A stretch of 64,000 nucleotides of DNA from Wukongibacter sp050859025 (GTDB taxonomy: Bacteria > Bacillota > Clostridia > Peptostreptococcales > Caminicellaceae). Of the stretch, positions 57,960 through 64,000 are shown piece after piece (within the stretch, counting starts at the first letter, position 1; every line of letters begins with the position of its first letter). The position numbers were made by a program, and so were the translations under genes. Under the pieces are notes generated by a model. It was given only the letters and a program-made list of their open reading frames with translations, did no database searches and was not told the origin of the DNA. The stretch spans positions 5,890,001-5,954,000 of the forward strand of contig NZ_CP138200.1 of assembly GCF_050859025.1 (NCBI RefSeq), given 5' to 3'.

Positions 57960-60900
57960 TTATATATCACATATATTAATAACCTCTAAATCTTCCATCT
58001 TTATATCCTTCTTTATTATATCAATAATTGCTGCTAATGTATCTAAAGAAGTTAAACAGCATACCTTCTTTTCAACTGCTCTTCTTCTTATCTTAAATCC
58101 ATCGGTTCTGGAGTTTCTTCCCTTCGTAGGGATATTTACCACTAGATCTATTTTTCCCTCATCTATGAGGTCTAGGAGGCATAAGCCCTCTTCTCCAATT
58201 TTACTTACCTTCGTTGAATCAATATCATTCTCATCTAAAAATTTCCCCGTTCCTGCCGTCGCAAAGAACTCAAAGCCTAGCTCCTCTAGGTCTTTAGCTA
58301 TAGGAAGAAATTCTTCTTTATAGTTATCAGAAACACTTATAATTACCTTTCCGCCCCTAGGTATGTTGATACTTGCTCCCATAAGACCCTTATATAGGGC
58401 AGTATCTAAATCATCACCTACTCCTAAAACTTCTCCTGTGGACTTCATTTCAGGACCAAGTGCTATTTCAGTGTCAGGAAGCTTTTCCATAGAGAATACA
58501 GGTACCTTAACGGCTTTAATCTTTTTACTCTTATTAAGACCCGTTCCAAATCCTAGATCCTTTAATTTCTTACCTAGCATTATCTTAGTTGCAAGGCTTA
58601 TCATAGGTATTCCAGTTACCTTACTTATATACGGTACTGTTCTAGATGCCCTTGGATTAACCTCTATAACATATAGGCTTCCTTCATATAGGACATATTG
58701 TATGTTTATCAATCCCTTAACCTCTAGAGCCTTTGCTAATTTATTAGAATAATCCACTATTTTTTTCTCAATCTCATCACATATATTTTCTGCTGGATAA
58801 ATTGATATACTATCTCCAGAATGTACTCCTGCCCTTTCAAGATGCTCCATAATTCCCGGTATTAGTATATCTTCACCATCACAGATTGCATCAACCTCTA
58901 TTTCAAGTCCCATCATATACTTATCTATCAGTACTGGATTTTTCTTATCCCTTTCAAATGCACCCATTAGGTACTTTTCTAACTCATCTTCGTTATAGGC
59001 TATCTCCATACCCATCCCACCAAGTACATAACTCGGTCTTATAAGGACTGGATATCCAAGCTCTCTTGCTGCTTTTAGCCCTTCCTGTAAGGACATTACA
59101 CCCTTACCCTTAGGTCTTTCTATATTCAACTCTTCTAATAGCTTTTCAAACTTTTCTCTATCCTCTGAGGTATCAATACTCTCTGAGGATGAACCTAGGA
59201 TTTGAACTCCCATTTCATCTAAAAACTTAGCAAGCTTTATTGAAGTTTGACCTCCGTACTGAAGTATAACCCCCTTAGGTTTTTCCTTTTCTACAATGTT
59301 TAAAACATCCTCTTCCGTTAATGGTTCAAAGTATAATTTATCTGAAGTATCAAAGTCTGTACTCACCGTTTCAGGATTATTATTCACTATGATTGATTCT
59401 ATACCTTCTTCCTTAAGGGCTAGTACTCCATGTACTGAACAATAGTCAAATTCAATCCCCTGACCTATTCTTATCGGTCCAGAGCCTATTACCATGACCT
59501 TTTCCCTTGATGAAACCTCTACCTCATCTACACTATCATAGGTTGAATAATAGTAGGGTGATGTTGCTTCGAATTCTCCACCACATGTATCAACCATCTT
59601 GTATACTGCTTCTATATTATATTTCTTTCTTAATTTATACACTTCCATACCATTAGATTTTGTTAAGCTTCCGATGCCTTTATCGGAGAAGCCCTTCTTC
59701 TTAAGGGTTATCATAGTATCCCTATCAATGCTATTTATATCCTTATTTCTTATTTCTTCTTCCAAATCAATTATGTTTTTGATCTTATCTAAGTAAAACT
59801 TGTCTATCCCTGTCATCAATGAGATATCTTTTATTTGTGATCCCCTTCTAAACATTTCAGATATATAGAATAGTCTTTCATCATCACCTAGCTTTATTTT
59901 TGCCTCAAGTTCTTCTGGTGATACTTCCTTTAAGCCCTCATTATATAAATTATACTGCCCTATTTCTAAGGATCTTACCCCCTTTAATAATGCACTTTCA
60001 AAGTTATTTGCAATAGCCATAACCTCTCCAGTCGCCATCATCTTTGTACCAAGGGCTCTATTTCCAGTTTTAAATTTATCAAAGGGCCACTTAGGTATTT
60101 TAACTACACAATAATCTAGTGTAGGCTCAAAGCAGGCAAAGGTCTTTCCTGTAACATCATTTTTTATCTCATCTAGGTTGTATCCTATAGCTATCTTAGC
60201 AGCTACCTTTGCTATAGGGTATCCTGTAGCCTTTGATGCTAAAGCCGATGATCTACTAACCCTTGGGTTTACTTCAATAACATGATAATTAAAGCTATTT
60301 GGATCAAGGGCAAACTGAACATTACAGCCGCCTCTAATGTTTAAGGCACTTATTATTTTTATTGATGCATTTCTAAGCATCTGATATTCCTTGTCGCTGA
60401 GGGTTTGTGATGGGGCTACAACTATACTGTCTCCAGTATGCACTCCTACTGGGTCAATATTCTCCATATTACATACAGTAATAGCATTCCCCTTATTGTC
60501 CCTCATCATCTCATATTCGATTTCCTTCCAGCCCTTCACACTCTTTTCTATAAGTACTTGGTTCACCATACTATATTTTAGGCCCTTGGCTGCTATTTCC
60601 TTTAGCTCTTCTAAATTATTGGCGATTCCTCCGCCACTTCCGCCCATTGTAAAGGCAGGTCTTACAACCAGTGGAAACCCTAACACTTCGCTATACTCTA
60701 CAGCCTCTTCCATATTGTTTACTATCTGACTTTCTATAACGGGCTCACCAATCTCTTCCATAAGCTCTTTAAATTTTTCTCTATCTTCCGCTTTATCTAT
60801 TGCTTCAACATCGGTACCTAAAAGCTTTAAACCGTATTTCTGTATTATTCCCTTTTTGTAAAGCTCTACTGCTAGGTTCAGAGCAATTTGTCCTCCCATA

Positions 60901-61160
60901 CCTGCAACTATACTATCAGGCTTTTCCTTGATGATGATTTTTTCTATAACCTCTGCATTAAGTGGTTCTATATATACGGCATCGGCAATCTCCTTATCGG
61001 TCATTATCGTTGCCGGATTGCTATTTATTAGTACAACCTCTATTCCTTCTTCCTTGAGAACCTTACATGCCTGTGTTCCTGAGTAATCAAATTCTGCCGC
61101 TTGACCTATGATAATTGGTCCTGACCCTATTACTAATGCCTTTTTTATATCCATAGCCAT
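57960..61160 (-). CDS. carB: Carbamoyl-phosphate synthase, large subunit
   Basis: This 1066-residue protein has the full layout. The first carboxy-phosphate half opens KALVIGSGPIIIGQAAEFDYSGTQACKVLKEEG, and an oligomerisation domain follows. The carbamoyl-phosphate half opens KVMVIGSGPIRIGQGIEFDYCSVHGVLALKEEG. An MGS-like allosteric domain (GKVIISVSDNYKEEFLPIAKDLEELGFEFFATAGTGKFL) ends it. Each half has an ATP-grasp fold. It forms carbamoyl phosphate from bicarbonate, two ATP and ammonia channelled from CarA. TAGGAGG precedes the ATG. PyrR control of its leader marks it as the pyrimidine enzyme. Confidence 0.96.
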   Translation of the reverse strand: MAMDIKKALVIGSGPIIIGQAAEFDYSGTQACKVLKEEGIEVVLINSNPATIMTDKEIADAVYIEPLNAEVIEKIIIKEKPDSIVAGMGGQIALNLAVELYKKGIIQKYGLKLLGTDVEAIDKAEDREKFKELMEEIGEPVIESQIVNNMEEAVEYSEVLGFPLVVRPAFTMGGSGGGIANNLEELKEIAAKGLKYSMVNQVLIEKSVKGWKEIEYEMMRDNKGNAITVCNMENIDPVGVHTGDSIVVAPSQTLSDKEYQMLRNASIKIISALNIRGGCNVQFALDPNSFNYHVIEVNPRVSRSSALASKATGYPIAKVAAKIAIGYNLDEIKNDVTGKTFACFEPTLDYCVVKIPKWPFDKFKTGNRALGTKMMATGEVMAIANNFESALLKGVRSLEIGQYNLYNEGLKEVSPEELEAKIKLGDDERLFYISEMFRRGSQIKDISLMTGIDKFYLDKIKNIIDLEEEIRNKDINSIDRDTMITLKKKGFSDKGIGSLTKSNGMEVYKLRKKYNIEAVYKMVDTCGGEFEATSPYYYSTYDSVDEVEVSSREKVMVIGSGPIRIGQGIEFDYCSVHGVLALKEEGIESIIVNNNPETVSTDFDTSDKLYFEPLTEEDVLNIVEKEKPKGVILQYGGQTSIKLAKFLDEMGVQILGSSSESIDTSEDREKFEKLLEELNIERPKGKGVMSLQEGLKAARELGYPVLIRPSYVLGGMGMEIAYNEDELEKYLMGAFERDKKNPVLIDKYMMGLEIEVDAICDGEDILIPGIMEHLERAGVHSGDSISIYPAENICDEIEKKIVDYSNKLAKALEVKGLINIQYVLYEGSLYVIEVNPRASRTVPYISKVTGIPMISLATKIMLGKKLKDLGFGTGLNKSKKIKAVKVPVFSMEKLPDTEIALGPEMKSTGEVLGVGDDLDTALYKGLMGASINIPRGGKVIISVSDNYKEEFLPIAKDLEELGFEFFATAGTGKFLDENDIDSTKVSKIGEEGLCLLDLIDEGKIDLVVNIPTKGRNSRTDGFKIRRRAVEKKVCCLTSLDTLAAIIDIIKKDIKMEDLEVINICDI

Positions 61161-61172
61161 GACTTCTTCCTC

Positions 61173-62228
61173 CTATAACATTTTTAAGAATTCTTCAAAT
61201 AGGTAAGCTGTATCTTGAGGCCCAGGTGAAGCCTCAGGATGAAATTGAACACTGAATAAGGGTAGGCTTTTATGTCTAATTCCCTCTATACTTCCATCAT
61301 TCAGGTTAACATGGGTTATCTCTATATCTTCTTTATCTAAGCTATTCTCTTCCACTACGTAGCCATGATTTTGCGATGTTATATACACCCTATCCTTTAG
61401 TAAATCCTTCACAGGATGATTCGTTCCTCTGTGTCCGTATTTAAGCCTCGTGGTTCTTCCTCCAAGGGCCAAGGATATTAGTTGATGTCCAAGACATATG
61501 CCAAATATAGGTTTTTTCCCTATCAGGTCCTTTACATTCTGTATTATCTCCGTAAGCTCTGCCGGATCTCCAGGACCATTTGATAAAAATATTCCATCGG
61601 GATTATCCTCAAGAATCTTTTCTGCTGGAGTGGTTGCCGGATATACTGTCAGTTCTATATTTCTTTTTATTAAAGAATCTAATATGTTCTTCTTTATTCC
61701 ATAATCTAATACTGCCACCTTTGGAAGCACTGGCTTCAATGAATATGGATATGGGGTAGTTACCTTATCTACAGCCCTATGGTTATCGAACTTCTTTATT
61801 TCCTCTTGGCAAGTATCCTCATTTATTTCTCCAATTACTATTTTTCCTGCCATAGTTCCCTTATCTCTTAAAAATTTAGTTAAAGCCCTTGTATCTACAT
61901 CCTTTAAACCTACGATCTTATTTTTTGAGAGATATTCATTTAATGTTTCAGTTCCCCTCCAGTTTGAATAGTTTTCATATATTTCTCTAACTATAAAACC
62001 CTTAACCTTTGGACTAAAGGACTCCATATCCTCATCATTTACTCCATAGTTACCAATTAAGGGATATGTCATTACTACAATCTGTCCGTAATAGGAAGGA
62101 TCAGTCAGTATCTCTTGATAACCTGTCATTCCTGTATTGAATACTACCTCTCCTACAGTTTCACTATGATATCCAAAAATTTCTCCTTCAAATATAGTTC
62201 CATCTTCAAATAACAGCTGTCCTTTCAT
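61173..62228 (-). CDS. carA: Carbamoyl-phosphate synthase, small (glutaminase) subunit
   Basis: This 351-residue subunit has an N-terminal CPSase domain (LLFEDGTIFEGEIFGYHSETVGEVVFNTGMTGYQEILTDPSY) and a C-terminal class I glutaminase. The nucleophile Cys is in KPIFGICLGHQLISLALG, and the His-Glu pair in SVQFHPEASPGPQDT. It releases ammonia from glutamine for CarB. AAAGGAGG lies upstream of the ATG. It is the first gene after the PyrR attenuator at 62344-62491 and is 12 bases from carB. Confidence 0.96.
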   Translation of the reverse strand: MKGQLLFEDGTIFEGEIFGYHSETVGEVVFNTGMTGYQEILTDPSYYGQIVVMTYPLIGNYGVNDEDMESFSPKVKGFIVREIYENYSNWRGTETLNEYLSKNKIVGLKDVDTRALTKFLRDKGTMAGKIVIGEINEDTCQEEIKKFDNHRAVDKVTTPYPYSLKPVLPKVAVLDYGIKKNILDSLIKRNIELTVYPATTPAEKILEDNPDGIFLSNGPGDPAELTEIIQNVKDLIGKKPIFGICLGHQLISLALGGRTTRLKYGHRGTNHPVKDLLKDRVYITSQNHGYVVEENSLDKEDIEITHVNLNDGSIEGIRHKSLPLFSVQFHPEASPGPQDTAYLFEEFLKML

Positions 62229-62339
62229 TACTTACCTCCTTTAAACTTTTTTTAATTCAGACCATCAAGGAAAATCAACTCTAAGTTAGTTAAATTCTAT
62301 ATTTATTTATAAACATGTATAAAAAGTCATATTTATACT

Positions 62340-62379
62340 AAAAAGGGTAGAATTTATTCAATATGAATAATTTCCACCC
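62340..62379 (-). terminator. PyrR-controlled attenuator terminator before carA
   Basis: GGGTAGAATTTATTCA (62345-62360) and TGAATAATTTCCACCC (62364-62379) form a long stem with two mismatches; the minus strand then reads TTTTTAG. Confidence 0.78.
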
Positions 62380-62457
62380 GCAAAGCAAATTCATGCATAT
62401 TTAGTATATAGCATGAATATTTATGCATCAATGCCCAAAAAATTTTCTTGTTTTCGA

Positions 62458-62491
62458 ACCTTGCTGGCCTCACGGGACCTAACTTAAAGGT
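62458..62491 (-). promoter_or_regulatory. PyrR-binding loop of the carA-carB-pyrE operon
   Basis: The minus strand reads TTAGGTCCCGTGAGGCCAG between ACCTTTA and AAGGT arms, matching the PyrR loop consensus and the loop before pyrC. Confidence 0.87.
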
Positions 62492-62514
62492 ATATTTAGT
62501 TTTTCCTTTTATCT

Positions 62515-62543
62515 ATGCTATCATATAACAAAATGAATGTCAA
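62515..62543 (-). promoter_or_regulatory. Promoter of the carA operon
   Basis: TTGACA (62538-62543) and TAGCAT (62515-62520) are 17 bases apart, just upstream of the PyrR loop. Confidence 0.7.
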
Positions 62544-62580
62544 TAATAAATAGTATTTTTAACACTGTATATTTTTGCAT

Positions 62581-62612
62581 AAAAAATAACCTGAGAAAAG
62601 TCTCAGGTTATT
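62581..62612 (-). terminator. Terminator of the putative glycoside hydrolase gene
   Basis: AATAACCTGAGA (62585-62596) pairs perfectly with TCTCAGGTTATT (62601-62612), followed by a T-run on the minus strand. The stop codon lies inside the stem. Confidence 0.85.
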
Positions 62613-64000
62613 TTAATCCGCCCTCTGAATACTTATTTCCAGCATTCCATAAAAGATATTCTTTAACGCCATTATCTTCTAAAGCTTTTATCTGAGCCTT
62701 AAGCTCATTAGCTCCATATCTTATATGTCCCTTTACCCATGTGGCAGTAAAGTCTTGAATCCAAGGTCTGATTATTGCTGGAGTTTCTAGGTTGTTGTTT
62801 CTAGCTACAGCATCCTTTGTTCCAATATTTATTGTCTCATATGGAAATGCGTCAGGTACTGATAAGCCATATACGCCTTTTCCATAATGACTTGGATACA
62901 TCATTGGAGATACATAATCAACCATGTTGCTTACAGCCTCCCAATATTGTCCGATTCCCATGTCATCTGCAACTGAACCAACTAACCCATATATATCAGC
63001 AGATATATATACTTTAAGTGGAGAAAGATTTTCCTTTGCATATTTTAAGTATCTCTGAACAGCTACTGGTTTTGATTCTTCAAGTTCATTTCTATAATCT
63101 AAGAACTTATCAAGCTTTCCACCGTTCGAAGCCGGGAACCTTACATAATCAAATTGAATTTCATTAAAACCAACTTTAGCTGCTTCCTTTGACACTTCAA
63201 TATTGTATTCCCATAGCTGTCTATCGTAGGCCGATACCCAGATGAGTCCATCTCTATTTGTATATGGCTTTCCATTGCTTTTATATACTATAGCCTTATC
63301 TGGATGCTTTTTAGCATATTTGGGATCTTTAAAGGAAACTATTCTTGCTATTGCATATATATTGTTGTCCTTAAGCTTTTTCATAAAGGCTTCTATATCC
63401 TTTATAGGTGCTTTGTTGTTTGCTTCTGGAGAATACTTTTCTGCTGCTTCAGTCTTAAAAAGCATGTTTCCATTATCATCTTTAACATCAATGACAAATG
63501 CATTTATATTAGTATTTTTTGCCAGTTCAATAAGATTATCTAGTCTTTTACCAGATGCAGAATGAATAGTAACATATACGCCTTTAACTTCAACTCTTGG
63601 ATTTTCTGGATATTCTATCTTTTCTTGAGCTGATAAATCTAGATCTTTATAGGCTTCACCTAAAAGATCCATTCTATCTTCAACTGTGTATTTTGCTGAA
63701 ATCCATCCTTCGTTGTTAGTCTCATCATTATCAAACTCAATCTTTAGCCACTGAACCTCTCCTGCTTCATTTGACTGCTTTTCAATAACCTTTACGGCAG
63801 CACCCTTAATAACGCCTCCGATAACCTTTCCTTCCTTACTTCCTTCCGCTCTAACATTTAGCTTGCTAGCACTAATATAAAGTATATTTTCATTTCCTTT
63901 AGCTTCTTCTTTTTGATTATCTTCGCTATCTTGATTTTCCTGTTGTTCATTGTCCTCACTATTTATATCTTCTTTAGGAGTATCATCCCCTGTATTATTT
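62608..64000 (-). CDS. Putative glycoside hydrolase (DUF4015) with SH3-like domain, 5' end cut off
   Basis: The frame is open from the window edge, 464 codons, without its start. The visible part begins with an acidic linker (EDNEQQENQDSEDNQKEE). An SH3-like domain follows (ILYISASKLNVRAEGSKEGKVIGGVIKGAAVKVIEK ... EGWISAKY, about residues 36-108). A DUF4015 barrel ends it (VKGVYVTIHSASGKRLDNLIELAKNTNINAFVIDVKDDNG, NEIQFDYVRFPASNGG, VSPMMYPSHYGKGVYG). SH3 domains of this kind bind cell wall, so it is probably an exported envelope protein. The enzymatic activity is not known. The internal ATG at 63672 is not the real start. Confidence 0.85.
   Translation of the reverse strand, partial: NNTGDDTPKEDINSEDNEQQENQDSEDNQKEEAKGNENILYISASKLNVRAEGSKEGKVIGGVIKGAAVKVIEKQSNEAGEVQWLKIEFDNDETNNEGWISAKYTVEDRMDLLGEAYKDLDLSAQEKIEYPENPRVEVKGVYVTIHSASGKRLDNLIELAKNTNINAFVIDVKDDNGNMLFKTEAAEKYSPEANNKAPIKDIEAFMKKLKDNNIYAIARIVSFKDPKYAKKHPDKAIVYKSNGKPYTNRDGLIWVSAYDRQLWEYNIEVSKEAAKVGFNEIQFDYVRFPASNGGKLDKFLDYRNELEESKPVAVQRYLKYAKENLSPLKVYISADIYGLVGSVADDMGIGQYWEAVSNMVDYVSPMMYPSHYGKGVYGLSVPDAFPYETINIGTKDAVARNNNLETPAIIRPWIQDFTATWVKGHIRYGANELKAQIKALEDNGVKEYLLWNAGNKYSEGGLK

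Noticed and set aside
62608..63672. A complete 354-residue protein starting at 63672
   Set aside because: The frame stays open to the window edge and encodes an SH3-like domain upstream, so the gene is longer and cut by the window.

Overview
The window looks like chromosomal DNA of a low-GC, Gram-positive anaerobe of class Clostridia. The base composition is AT-rich, promoters are strong sigma-A types with 17-base spacers, and Shine-Dalgarno sites are AGGAGG-like. It also has a T-box, a lysine riboswitch, PyrR attenuators and an agmatine-deiminase cluster. The exact genus cannot be fixed by eye; the 16S gene at 14346-15882 would decide it.

Layout. (1) 1-8.9 kb: a cell-wall LCP-family gene (cut by the edge), a small membrane protein, a riboswitch-controlled aspartokinase, an NhaC-type antiporter, a UPF0173 hydrolase, a DMT transporter, an aminotransferase and lspA. 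(2) 8.9-16.4 kb: cardiolipin synthase, tRNA-Ser(GCU) and one rRNA operon (16S-23S-5S, minus strand, no tRNA in the spacer) with tandem promoters and processing stems. (3) 16.4-23.8 kb: pyrC-F-K-D (minus) diverging from pyrB-pyrI-uracil permease (plus), each with a PyrR attenuator. pyrB has a second PyrR-like site over its ribosome binding site. (4) 23.8-28.7 kb: an accessory islet, in which an IS1182-type element and an IS3-type element flank a matrixin metalloprotease and a partner protein. (5) 28.7-37.3 kb: an agmatine catabolism cluster (ptcA-aguA-antiporter-arcC) with a sigma-54 promoter, a candidate upstream activator site and a sigma-54 activator gene. It ends in a decaying tail: remnants of a sodium/solute symporter and of N-carbamoylputrescine amidase, and a chemoreceptor-like protein without a signalling tip. 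(6) 37.4-40.9 kb: LUD protein, half-size AbrB transporter, small basic protein, TrkA-C membrane protein and repeat-rich intergenic DNA. (7) 40.9-53.3 kb: an alpha-glucan utilisation locus. A secreted beta-amylase releases maltose. An ABC importer takes up sugars. GH31 glucosidase, 4-alpha-glucanotransferase and glycogen/maltodextrin phosphorylase process them. A LacI-family regulator has palindromic operators nearby. (8) 53.5-64 kb: T-box-controlled asnS, a second aspartokinase, PyrR-controlled carA-carB-pyrE, and an SH3-containing putative glycoside hydrolase cut by the edge.

Together the window holds all structural genes for UMP synthesis (carAB, pyrB/I, C, D/K, E, F) and a uracil permease, but no pyrR. 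Besides genes, it carries at least three families of dispersed, partly palindromic intergenic repeats. The most abundant (family A, about 70-107 bp) sits between the leader terminators and start codons of both lysC and asnS. No CRISPR array, prophage or replication origin was seen.
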